Counted from the first letter of the stretch, positions 1 through 7,959 are shown. The stretch is DNA of 13,589 nt from Anaerolineae bacterium (GCA_030598425.1 JAUVPY010000016.1:1-13589), one strand, 5' to 3'. Translations and numbers: made by a program. The notes: generated by a model from the sequence alone, not told the origin.

Positions 1-15
1 ACCCAGAGGTGAACT

Positions 16-1275
<1,260 letters not shown>

Positions 1276-1311
1276 TCAAGATATTTTGGTCTGAAGGCGG
1301 GGTAACACAGT

Positions 1312-1419
1312 CGAAACACGAAAGCTACGAAACTGGCGAAAACTATGAAAAATCATCCGGCCAGCGATTTTGCTTGTTCCTTTCGTGCCTTTCACGCTTT
1401 TCGTGTCTTTCGTGTTTCG
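1312..1419. repeat. imperfect long hairpin of CGAAA/CACGAAAG units
   Basis: Perfect 13-bp inverted arms CGAAACACGAAAG (1312-1324) and CTTTCGTGTTTCG (1407-1419) close a 108-bp region. The inside of each arm continues with degenerate CGAAA/TTTCG units that pair only partly. It lies between the start of galT and the divergent RHH gene. It resembles small non-coding palindromic repeats (REP/MITE type) and contains no open frame. It might act as a hairpin in the 5' region of either gene; no such role is shown. Confidence 0.65.
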
Positions 1420-1504
1420 TTGCTGCACCCAGTTGCTAACAGATCGTTCGTCCGCTTGTCACCACGGCATAATTGTGATTAAATCGTCCTGGAGCTGAAA
1501 TACC

Positions 1505-1759
1505 GTGTCTGCGACTGGTAAACGTACTCGGCTAACCATTGACCTTCCTGTGGAAATGAAGCGCCGCCTTCGCTTATTAGCGGCCCGACGAGATATCTCT
1601 ATGCGTCAATATCTGCTGGAGGCCATCAAGCGGCAGCTCGCAGAAGACTGGGCGAAGCTGACTGAGCAAAAGAGTCTCTTGATATTGAATGGTCAGGTTG
1701 ATCCGGTACTGGCAGAGCTGTGGGATAACGAGAAAGACGCAGCCTATGACCAGCTATGA
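1505..1759 (+). CDS. ribbon-helix-helix antitoxin-like protein, orphan
   Basis: An 84-residue basic protein whose first 45 residues fit a CopG/Arc-type ribbon-helix-helix DNA-binding fold: beta strand RTRLTIDLP (7-15), helix MKRRLRLLAARRD, turn, helix SMRQYLLEAIKRQL. The C-terminal part (DPVLAELWDNEKDAAYDQL, 66-84) is acidic, as is common in antitoxins where it wraps around a toxin. Start is GTG at 1505 with GGAG 10 bases upstream; CATAAT at 1468-1473 may be a -10 box. The stop overlaps an ATG (ATGA, 1756-1759), the usual coupling to a toxin gene, but the frame entered there lasts only 16 codons and matches no toxin I know. It therefore looks like an antitoxin that lost its partner. It lies between melA and galT on the opposite strand. 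Confidence 0.8.
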   Translation: MSATGKRTRLTIDLPVEMKRRLRLLAARRDISMRQYLLEAIKRQLAEDWAKLTEQKSLLILNGQVDPVLAELWDNEKDAAYDQL

Positions 1760-1802
1760 ATAGGCAGTGTCGAACAACGATCTGTGAAAACCAGAGCCGC
1801 AC

Positions 1803-3188
1803 TTAACGGTATTCCGGCAACCAATCTGCGTGCGCCTCAATCAGGTCGTCCACCAGATTCCAGATCTGATCCAGGTCCAGCTCGGCGGCGGTGTGGGGGT
1901 CGAGCATGGCGGCGTGGTAGATGTGCTCCCGCTTGCCGGTCAGGGCCGCTTCAACTGTCAGGGCCTGTACATTGACGTTGGTTTGCATCAAAGCTGCCAG
2001 GTGGGGCGGCAGGGGACCGACCCGAGTGGGCTGGATACCATTCCTATCGACCAGGCAGGGAACCTCGACGATGCAGTTCCGGGGTAGATTGTCGATCAGG
2101 CCCTGGTTAGGTAGGTTGCCGTAGATAACGCGGGGCGTGCCCGCCTCCAAGCTGTGGATAATCATTGAGCCGTATTCGCCGCTGGGCTCGACTTCGTCTA
2201 TCGTTTTCATCCGGCGGAGAACTCCCTCGACAACGGCCGGCGCGACATCGGCCTCCTCCAGCACCTGGCGCACAGCTTCATCAGAAGGGGTGATGTCCTT
2301 CTCCAGCTTGTCTTTCATAAGCCCCCAGGTCTCGATCTGTAATTCGCAACGGCGGATGTACTCATCCAGGGGGATGTTGAAACGTTCGATCAGATCGGGA
2401 CGGTCGCGCTTGATGAACCAAGGCACGTATTCGCTGAAGTGCTCGCTGGACTCAGTCACAAAATACCCGAGCCGGTTGAACACCTCGTAGCGCACCCGAT
2501 TCCAATCCGGCACCCGGCCCTCATCGACAACCTGGCGAATCAGGGGATAAAGATCCCGACCATCTCGCTCGAATTTGAGATAGAAGGCCATGTGGTTGAT
2601 GCCGGCGCACAGGTAATTGATCTCTTCGACCGGCACGTCGATGTCACGCGCCAGTTCTCGCGCGGTGTGAAAGACGCTATGACACAGACCAATCGTTTTG
2701 ATTTTGCTGGTCCGGCTGATGGCCCAACATAGCATGGCCATGGGGTTGACGTAGTTCAGGAGAGTGACGTCAGGGCACAGTTCTTCCATATCCCGACACA
2801 TCTCCAAGATCACGGGTATCGTGCGCAGGGCGCGCATAATCCCGCCGATGCCCAACGTGTCGGCAATGGTCTGGCGTAAGCCGTATTTCTTGGGAACTTC
2901 GAAGTCAACGACCGTGCCGGGCTCATAACCACCCACCTGAAACATGCCGATGGCGTAGTCCGAGCCGCCCAGCGCCGCCCGGCGGTCGGTGGTGGCTTCA
3001 ATGGTGGGATGGACATCCAGAGCTTGAGCCACTTTGTGGGCCACAATCTCCGAGGTGCGCAGGCGTTCCGCGTCAATATCGTGCAGACTCAACGTGCAGT
3101 CAGCCAGTTCGGGAAGACTCAGGATGTCTCCCATCAAGTTCCTGGCGAAGACTGTGCTGCCAGCGCCGATGAAGGTGATCTTGGGCAT
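1803..3188 (-). CDS. melA: alpha-galactosidase MelA, glycoside hydrolase family 4
   Basis: A 461-residue NAD+- and Mn2+-dependent cytoplasmic glycosidase that hydrolyses alpha-1,6-galactosides such as melibiose by the GH4 redox-elimination mechanism. Visible marks: Rossmann motif ITFIGAGST (4-12), the acidic end of strand 2 HDID (36-39), ADTLGIGGIMRALRTIP (109-125), NYVNPMAM (145-152), and the metal-binding pair GLCHS (C169, H170) and NHM (H199). Much of the sequence is close to E. coli MelA, including GYFVTESSEHF and the C-terminal HAAMLDPHTA. The E. coli family member is slightly shorter. Start ATG at 3188 has AGAGG about 12 bases upstream; that site lies within the last codons of a short upstream frame (3196-3294), so translation may be coupled. 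galT lies downstream on the same strand. Another GH4 specificity is possible but the MelA match is strong. Confidence 0.93.
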   Translation of the reverse strand: MPKITFIGAGSTVFARNLMGDILSLPELADCTLSLHDIDAERLRTSEIVAHKVAQALDVHPTIEATTDRRAALGGSDYAIGMFQVGGYEPGTVVDFEVPKKYGLRQTIADTLGIGGIMRALRTIPVILEMCRDMEELCPDVTLLNYVNPMAMLCWAISRTSKIKTIGLCHSVFHTARELARDIDVPVEEINYLCAGINHMAFYLKFERDGRDLYPLIRQVVDEGRVPDWNRVRYEVFNRLGYFVTESSEHFSEYVPWFIKRDRPDLIERFNIPLDEYIRRCELQIETWGLMKDKLEKDITPSDEAVRQVLEEADVAPAVVEGVLRRMKTIDEVEPSGEYGSMIIHSLEAGTPRVIYGNLPNQGLIDNLPRNCIVEVPCLVDRNGIQPTRVGPLPPHLAALMQTNVNVQALTVEAALTGKREHIYHAAMLDPHTAAELDLDQIWNLVDDLIEAHADWLPEYR

Positions 3189-3195
3189 GATGAGG

Positions 3196-3294
3196 TTATC
3201 CTCTTTGAAATTGAGCGATCATTCCGTGGGGATAAACGGGCAATGGTTGCTCGCTCACCTTAAGGCCAGTCTTGCCAAGATAACGGTAGTCCAT
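3196..3294 (-). pseudogene. 5' fragment of an aldo/keto reductase gene, now upstream of melA
   Basis: A 32-codon frame starting at ATG 3294 with a strong AGGAGG ribosome site about 5-6 bases upstream. Residues 1-15 read MDYRYLGKTGLKVSE, which is the near-canonical N-terminus of many aldo/keto reductases. From residue 16 the similarity stops (QPLPVYPHGM...) and the frame ends at TAA 3196-3198, seven bases before the melA ATG. The melA ribosome site overlaps its last codons. Most likely a deletion or rearrangement removed the rest of the reductase gene and joined its promoter and start region to melA. A functional leader peptide is a less likely alternative. The AKR identification rests on a short but distinctive match. 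Confidence 0.7.
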
Positions 3295-3380
3295 AGTTCC
3301 CTCCTACTCCACTATTCCACTCTTGTGTACACGTTAGACAGAAGCCCTCAAATACGTGGATTCTCTCTGAGCTGACTGTA

Positions 3381-3409
3381 ATTATAGGTACAAACTCGAA
3401 GAAGACCAA
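3381..3409 (-). promoter_or_regulatory. sigma70-type promoter for the melA transcript
   Basis: On the minus strand: -35 TTGGTC (3404-3409), 17-bp spacer, perfect -10 TATAAT (3381-3386). The predicted start is near 3374, about 80 bases before the AKR-fragment ATG and about 185 before melA. The leader holds an 8-bp palindrome GTGTACAC (3325-3332) that could be an operator, but it is too short to assign a regulator. Confidence 0.65.
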
Positions 3410-3558
3410 CTCGATTCGCGAAGACAAAAGCCTTCAGGGGCAAGGGGCAGTGCTCACCTGCCAGCTTGCGACTGGCGGCCTCCTGACGTACAATTACGTG
3501 CCCACCCGCCAACGGGTAGGGCCTGTACCTGCGGAAGCGCGGGTGCCTTTCCTACACT
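3410..3558. other. intergenic stretch with several small palindromes
   Basis: No convincing gene on either strand. It has small hairpins: GCCAG/CTGGC around 3462-3478, ACGTA-CAAT-TACGT (3486-3499), and ACCCG-CCAA-CGGGT (3504-3517) with flanking CCC/GGG. The arrangement of adjacent hairpins resembles decayed palindromic repeat elements, next to two better preserved ones downstream. No clear promoter is seen. Confidence 0.5.
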
Positions 3559-3567
3559 AAATGAAAC

Positions 3568-3660
3568 GGGTGTATTCAAAATGGGTTGTAGGGGCGGGTC
3601 TTGTGCCCGCCCTGGGCACCCACATAGGGGTGCCCCTACCAACTCATTTTGAACACACCC
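3568..3660. mobile_element. 93-bp MITE-like palindromic element with 9-bp flanking direct repeats
   Basis: The arms at 3568-3595 (GGGTGTATTCAAAATGGG, then TTGTAGGGGC) and 3632-3660 are inverted copies over about 28 bases, with two mismatches and one extra base. The middle holds two smaller hairpins: GGGCGGG/CCCGCCC (3592-3612) and GGGCACC/GGTGCCC (about 3614-3635), so the RNA or single strand could fold as a cloverleaf. The element is bounded exactly by a 9-bp direct repeat, AAATGAAAC, at 3559-3567 and 3661-3669. This is what a transposase making 9-bp target duplications would leave. No coding capacity, so a transposase would have to act in trans. Confidence 0.72.
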
Positions 3661-3680
3661 AAATGAAACCACAGAACTTG

Positions 3681-3784
3681 TCCGGCATTGTAGGGATGCC
3701 CCTCGTGACTTGCCCGGCCGGGGCAGGCACACACTTGCACTTGCACTGCAAGTGCAGGTGAGGCCGTGCTCCTACGATACCGGA
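3681..3784. repeat. second palindromic element, about 104 bp
   Basis: Outer arms TCCGGCATTGTAGG (3681-3694) and CCTACGATACCGGA (3771-3784) are inverted copies with two differences that pair as G-U in RNA. The centre is a near-perfect palindrome: 14-base arms 3732-3745 and 3747-3760 around one base, with core GCACTTGCA/TGCAAGTGC. It resembles the neighbouring MITE-like element (both have GTAGGG...CCTAC near the arms) but is a different sequence, and I see no clear target duplication. It ends 40 bases before the membrane operon. Confidence 0.62.
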
Positions 3785-3824
3785 ATTAGTGTATGCTTTT
3801 ATTTAACCCCTTGAGAATGCCTTG

Positions 3825-5597
3825 ATGTCTATCTACCGAGTCACCCCGTTGGCGCCGTCCTATGTGCTGCTGCTGGGCGCTGCCCTGATCTTGATCGTTG
3901 GTCCGGCCCTGACGCCACGTAGGCGACACGGACTGGCGATTGTCATCAGCGCGCTGGCTCTGCTCAGCCTGTTCTTCGTCGGGAGCGGTTATCCCGCCGA
4001 CTTACAGTTGGTGCGCTTTCCCTGGCCCGCTGGCGCGAGCCAGGAGGGGATGATCGAATGGCTGGACCAACCAGCCTTGGCTTTGCGCATTCCTCCATTT
4101 GAGCCGTATCTATGGATCCTGATGCTGTCGCTGCTGGCCATTACGCTGGCGGAGCGGCGGGTGATAGATCGCCTGTCGCCGCTGGATCAGTCGATGCTCT
4201 TCGCCTTTACGGCCGTGGCCTGCGGCGTGGTGCTGGCCGGCAATTTCCGTACCCTGGCCTTCGCCCTACTTCTCTTCGATGCGACGGCGGCCCTCTTCGC
4301 ACTAACCACGCGACATCCCCGCCGGGCCGTCGGGCGGCTGCTGTTGGGTGTGCTGTCCAGCGCGGCGGTGATCGGCCTCGCCCAGGGCACCGAGTATCTC
4401 ACGGCTCATCCCCTGGAGTTGGGGGCGCTTTTCGCCCTGACCGTCTGGCTGCGCCTGGGCCTCTACCCCCTGGTTGAGTCGGAAGCCTCGGATGAGTCCC
4501 CCCGGCCGATGCGTCTGGGATGGACCGTGGTCAACCTGGCGGTGGGCCTGTACCTGGTTTCGGCCGGTGCCGCGCCGTGGCTGGTTTGGCTGGCCGGGGC
4601 CACGACGCTGTTGCACGGTGCGCTGACCTGGCTGGAGTCAAATCAGGAACGCGCGCTGGCGCATCTCGGCTATGCTTTGGCAGGGGGAATATTGACGATG
4701 GCCGCGGTAGTGGGCGACGGGCCGACTTCGGCGAGCTTACTGATCCTGCGATCAGCATGGGCAGTCGAGCTGAGCGTGGTGGCGGCCTCGATTAGCACGC
4801 TGGCAGCCCTGGTTGCGTTGGAGCTGACGCCATCGCCGCTGGGTCGCACCAAGTTGACCCGCCCTAAGTATCTTTGGGCCCTCCTGCCCCCGCTGCTGGC
4901 GACTGCCTCGCTGATCGGAGTCCCCTTCACCTTGGGCTGGGAGAGACGTGGCGCGCTCTACCAGGCGACGTGGGAGGCCGGCGCGCTGGGTGTGCTGGCG
5001 CTGGTCGTCGTCGCCGAAGGCGCCGCGCTGTCGGTGCTGTACCGGTATTGGGAACGCCTGCTTGGCAATCCGCCAGAGGAGGCCGAAAATGCAGTCCCGG
5101 CTGGGAGCCAAGCCCCCGCAGAGGGAGCAGACCGCACAGGGGAACAAGTCCCTGCCACGTCTTCGCAAGGGGCAACCCCCTCGCCAGAGACAAATAGCGG
5201 TTTACCGCACGAGGGCGGTGTCTGGCATTTGCTGGGGGCCACCGTGGCCTGTATCCCCTTTCTCATCCCGGTGCTTGGGCCGCGCCTGGTGGTGGGTACT
5301 CCGGCCAATTTCGCCGGCCCAAGCGTGTTGAGCGCACCCTTGGGGCTGGTCGGCTCGTTGCTGTGGGCTCTTTTCTTGGGATATGGACGCCGTCGTTTGT
5401 TGGATTTTCTGCCCTTCTCGCGCCGTGGCCTGGCCAGCGTCTTGCGCCTGGGTTGGTTGTCCCGAAGTCTGGGATATGCGCTGGACACGCTGGGGCGCAT
5501 CATCCTGCGGGTCCGGGCTGTCATCGAAGGAGAGCATTATCTGGCCTGGGCCATCCTCCTAGCGCTGGTCCTGGGCCTGGCGATTCTGCTGCGTTAA
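3825..5597 (+). CDS. complex I/Mrp antiporter-like membrane subunit (NuoL/NuoN-like)
   Basis: A 590-residue, very hydrophobic protein with about 14 membrane segments. It belongs by pattern to the proton-antiporter-like subunits of complex I, Mrp antiporters and membrane hydrogenases. Landmarks in family order: LLLFDATAALFALT (148-161, D152 where a TM5 Glu is expected), LFALTVWLRLGLYP (202-215), WTVVNLAVGLYL (233-244, N237 where the TM7 Lys is expected), ALAHLGYAL (277-285, His retained), and LIGVPFTLGWERRGALY (363-379), the loop before the last antiporter helices. A hydrophilic linker rich in P, A, G, E and T (414-466) is followed by further helices and an amphipathic tail (536-570). Start ATG at 3825; a TTG just before it is also open, and no strong ribosome site is seen. 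First gene of a three-gene operon. Which complex it belongs to cannot be told from the window. Confidence 0.72.
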   Translation: MSIYRVTPLAPSYVLLLGAALILIVGPALTPRRRHGLAIVISALALLSLFFVGSGYPADLQLVRFPWPAGASQEGMIEWLDQPALALRIPPFEPYLWILMLSLLAITLAERRVIDRLSPLDQSMLFAFTAVACGVVLAGNFRTLAFALLLFDATAALFALTTRHPRRAVGRLLLGVLSSAAVIGLAQGTEYLTAHPLELGALFALTVWLRLGLYPLVESEASDESPRPMRLGWTVVNLAVGLYLVSAGAAPWLVWLAGATTLLHGALTWLESNQERALAHLGYALAGGILTMAAVVGDGPTSASLLILRSAWAVELSVVAASISTLAALVALELTPSPLGRTKLTRPKYLWALLPPLLATASLIGVPFTLGWERRGALYQATWEAGALGVLALVVVAEGAALSVLYRYWERLLGNPPEEAENAVPAGSQAPAEGADRTGEQVPATSSQGATPSPETNSGLPHEGGVWHLLGATVACIPFLIPVLGPRLVVGTPANFAGPSVLSAPLGLVGSLLWALFLGYGRRRLLDFLPFSRRGLASVLRLGWLSRSLGYALDTLGRIILRVRAVIEGEHYLAWAILLALVLGLAILLR

Positions 5598-5630
5598 CTG
5601 GCAATTTTGCTGCGTCAAAGAGGTCTTCCG

Positions 5631-6278
5631 TTGCCTTCGTTGTATGAGGTTATCGACCAACTTGGATTTATCACCCGCGAACTGGCCATTGTGGGCCTGT
5701 TCCTCACCGGGGGAATCATCGTATTGGTGCGAGACTGGCGCGTGTCGCTGCTGGCGCTGCTCGGGCAATATCTGTTGGCCGGCCTGGTCCTGTCAAGGCT
5801 GGTGCTACCGGAGGTAGCCCTGATCAAAGTTCTCATCGGTGCGCTCATTTGTCCCATGCTGTATCTGGCCGCACGTCAAGCCGGCTGGGGAGCTGGCCAG
5901 GGTTCCGCCTCTGGCTCAACGCAGCGCGAGGTGTTTCCTGCCGGCCCAGCCTTCCGCCTGCTGGCGGTGATGCTTATGGGTTTGCTGGCGATGGCACTCA
6001 GCCAAAGCTATCCTCTGCCGGTCATCCCGCCCGATGTCGGGCTGGCAAGTTACTGGCTGATGTTGAATGGGTTATTGATCTTGATGCTGACCGAGTATCC
6101 GCTGAAAGCAGGGCAGGGATTGCTGACGGCCATCGTCGGGTTCGAACTGCTGTACACCTCCATTGAGCGCAGTCTGGCCATGGTGTGGCTGTTGGCCGTG
6201 GTGAACCTGCTGCTGACGTTGGCTATTGCTTATCTGATCGTGGCCCGAGATGTTGGTCCGTCGGAGGGTAGTCCGTGA
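5631..6278 (+). CDS. HyfE/NuoK-like membrane subunit
   Basis: About 215 residues with six or seven membrane segments. Length and layout match HyfE of hydrogenase-4. The N-terminal half runs from LFLTGGIIVLVRDWRVS (23-39) to ALIKVLIGALICPMLYLAAR (63-82), which lines up with the HyfE segment containing ITKVLLVPL. After a hydrophilic loop (85-105), the C-terminal half is NuoK-like: WLMLNGLLILMLTEYPLK (142-159), then GLLTAIVGFELLYTSIER (163-180) with E172 in the place of the conserved NuoK TM2 Glu. The second conserved Glu of NuoK (TM3) appears absent (AVVNLLLTLAIAYL). The start is not certain: TTG 5631 is preferred because AGAGG (5619-5623) is 7 bases upstream, while TTG 5607 or 5640 are also open. 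It lies 33 bases after the previous stop and overlaps the next gene by GTGA. Confidence 0.68.
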   Translation: MPSLYEVIDQLGFITRELAIVGLFLTGGIIVLVRDWRVSLLALLGQYLLAGLVLSRLVLPEVALIKVLIGALICPMLYLAARQAGWGAGQGSASGSTQREVFPAGPAFRLLAVMLMGLLAMALSQSYPLPVIPPDVGLASYWLMLNGLLILMLTEYPLKAGQGLLTAIVGFELLYTSIERSLAMVWLLAVVNLLLTLAIAYLIVARDVGPSEGSP

Positions 6279-7642
6279 TCGAGCCCCCTCTCTGGCTGGT
6301 GATTCTGCCGATTGCGGCCTCGCCGCTGGTTTACCTGACCCGCCGCTGGTTTGCGGGAGCGCTCCTGGCGGCACTGGTGGCGTTCTTGACCGGCCTGCTC
6401 GCCTGGAATCTTCCGCCCACCAACCCCATTCGACTAATGGGCCGCGTCTTCCTCCTCGACCCGCTGACCCAACACGTCCTGGCGCTGCTCTTTTTTTTGG
6501 CAGCCATTCTCTTTTTGATCGCCTGGCGACTCCCACAAGGGGGGGCGCTCTATCCCTTAGGCCTGGTCCTGCTGGGGCTGTTTGCAGCGGCCGGGATGTC
6601 GCGGCATATAGGCATTTCTGCGATCATCACGGCACTGGCCGCCATTGCCGCAGCGCCCATCGTCCAGGGAGGGCAATTCGGCTCCACCCGCGCCGCGTGG
6701 CGCTTGTTGGTAATGATGATGCTGGCCCTCCCCTTCTTTCTATTGGCCTCCTGGCGGGTGGACTTGTATCGGGAAGACGTCGAGAACGTCATCTACCTGG
6801 GTCAGGCCGCCGTTTTTCTGGGGCTGGGGATGGCGATATGGCTGGCAGCGGTCCCCTTGCACGGCTGGCTGACGGCGGTCGGCGCCGAAGCACCCTCCCT
6901 GGCGGCTGCGCTGGTGCTGGCTGGATTTCCACTGCTGGCGCTGGTCGCCCTGTTGCAGGTGTTAAACGAAGGGGCGTGGTTCACCTGGCACGAACAGGCG
7001 GGACAAGCGCTCCTGACGGCTGGTTTGATTTCGGCGGGGATTGGAGGGCTGCTGGCCGCTGTTCAGCGTGGCCTGCGCCCGCTGTTCGGCTATGCTGCCT
7101 TGTTCGATATGGGCTGCCTGCTGGTGGCGTTGGCCGTTGGCGGGGACGGCGGCTGGCTGGCCTTCTACGCCGGTCTGGCGATCCGGGCGCTGGCGCTGGG
7201 ACTGACCGGCACCGCGACGGCCGCTGTTCGGCACCGGGTTGGACGAGACGCCTTCGCCGGGCTGCACGGCGTGGCCTACCGTATGCCATTGGCGACCGCA
7301 GCGCTGATAATAGGCGGTTTTACCCTGGCTGGCCTGCCGTTGACGGCCAGCTTTTTCCCCCGCTGGCTACTCCTCCGAAACCTGGCACAGGTTGATCCTC
7401 GTTATGTCTGGTTGCTGGTAGGCGGTGGCGTGGGCGTGGCGATCGGCTACCTGCGTGGGCTGAACGAGATGCTGGCGTCGCCAACGCGCCCAGACCGCCC
7501 CGACCCATCGCACGCGGCCTGGCTGGTGATGATCTTCCTGGTGGCACTGGGTACCATCAGCATCGGGCTGGGCATCTACCCCGACCCATTGCTCCAGGCG
7601 GCGCAACGATTGCTGATCGCGTATCCACTTCCGCCGCTTTGA
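6275..7642 (+). CDS. NuoN/antiporter-like membrane subunit, divergent
   Basis: A 455-residue protein with about 13-14 membrane segments of the proton-antiporter family (NuoN/MrpD/HyfF type). The best landmark is VPLHGWLTAVGAEAPSLAAA (193-212), matching the family's PFHxWLPDAHxxAPTPVSA. After it, the position of the TM7 Lys is hydrophobic (AGFPLLAL, 216-223). The TM8 motif AYSSIxHMG reads FGYAALFDMG (271-280), with D278 replacing His. LAGLPLTASFFPRWLLL (351-367) matches the last-loop motif with R363 replacing Lys. The family's TM5 Glu is not seen in the expected helix (113-130). It could be a structural, non-pumping or altered-specificity subunit. Start GTG 6275 overlaps the previous stop and has GGAGG 7 bases upstream. 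Last gene of the operon. Confidence 0.72.
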   Translation: MIEPPLWLVILPIAASPLVYLTRRWFAGALLAALVAFLTGLLAWNLPPTNPIRLMGRVFLLDPLTQHVLALLFFLAAILFLIAWRLPQGGALYPLGLVLLGLFAAAGMSRHIGISAIITALAAIAAAPIVQGGQFGSTRAAWRLLVMMMLALPFFLLASWRVDLYREDVENVIYLGQAAVFLGLGMAIWLAAVPLHGWLTAVGAEAPSLAAALVLAGFPLLALVALLQVLNEGAWFTWHEQAGQALLTAGLISAGIGGLLAAVQRGLRPLFGYAALFDMGCLLVALAVGGDGGWLAFYAGLAIRALALGLTGTATAAVRHRVGRDAFAGLHGVAYRMPLATAALIIGGFTLAGLPLTASFFPRWLLLRNLAQVDPRYVWLLVGGGVGVAIGYLRGLNEMLASPTRPDRPDPSHAAWLVMIFLVALGTISIGLGIYPDPLLQAAQRLLIAYPLPPL

Positions 7643-7654
7643 GCGGTTTGAATG

Positions 7655-7682
7655 GGAGGCGTCCGGATGGAGGCGTCCGAAT
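7655..7682 (+). repeat. 14-bp tandem repeat, two copies
   Basis: GGAGGCGTCCGGAT (7655-7668) is followed at once by GGAGGCGTCCGAAT (7669-7682), one base different. It starts 13 bases after the membrane operon. No function is suggested by the sequence. Confidence 0.7.
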
Positions 7683-7702
7683 GGAATTCGACGGCCCAAG
7701 CT

Positions 7703-7726
7703 GAGAAATCCCCTCAGGGATTTCTC
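7703..7726. terminator. terminator-like hairpin after the membrane operon
   Basis: Perfect 10-bp stem GAGAAATCCC/GGGATTTCTC with loop CTCA, 60 bases after the operon stop. It is followed by GCGGTTTCCCC rather than a T run, so it is not a textbook intrinsic terminator on the plus strand. A second small hairpin, TCCCC-AAC-GGGGA, follows about 10 bases on. It may stop or protect the operon mRNA. Confidence 0.45.
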
Positions 7727-7830
7727 GCGGTTTCCCCAACGGGGATCTGTTGGTAGCCGGGGATTTTTAGACCTCGCCTAGCTCGCCCCAGAGTCCGAAC
7801 TCGCCCCTTCAACAGGGTTTTCCCAAAGTT

Positions 7831-7901
7831 GAGGAGCGAGCATCCCCAGATGCGAGCGGTGCCTGCAAAACCCGCTCCGCATTTGGGGATGCTCGCTCCT
7901 C
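7831..7901. repeat. 71-bp palindromic element, 18-bp perfect arms
   Basis: GAGGAGCGAGCATCCCCA (7831-7848) and its exact inverse complement (7884-7901) enclose an inner, one-bulge stem (ATGCGAGCGG with CCGCTCCGCAT) and a loop near 7860-7871. The whole would fold as a single long hairpin. It lies in the 442-base gap between the membrane operon and the LysM gene, 58 bases upstream of the LysM promoter. It has no coding potential and looks like a REP/MITE-type repeat. The rest of the gap (7743-7830) holds nothing I recognise. Confidence 0.72.
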
Positions 7902-7959
7902 CCTACGGTTTTCACAGCGAAATGCTACTTCGGGAAAGCCCCCCCGTTCAAAAAGATGC

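Noticed and set aside
3454..3732. Open frame of 92 codons on the minus strand
   Set aside because: It runs straight through the MITE-like element and palindromes, has no recognisable domain and no convincing ribosome site; the frame is open by composition.
3454..3784. CRISPR array suspected from the cluster of palindromes
   Set aside because: The palindromes differ from each other in sequence and size, and there are no regularly spaced identical repeats or cas genes.
6250..7395. Long plus-strand frame of 381 codons overlapping the third membrane gene
   Set aside because: Arg/Gly/Ala/Pro-rich translation typical of a shifted frame in GC-rich DNA; the overlapping frame encodes a coherent membrane protein with family motifs.
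7815..7913. Possible 7-bp target duplication GGTTTTC around the 7831-7901 palindrome
   Set aside because: The two copies (7816-7822 and 7907-7913) lie at unequal distances from the arms (8 and 5 bases), so they are more likely chance.
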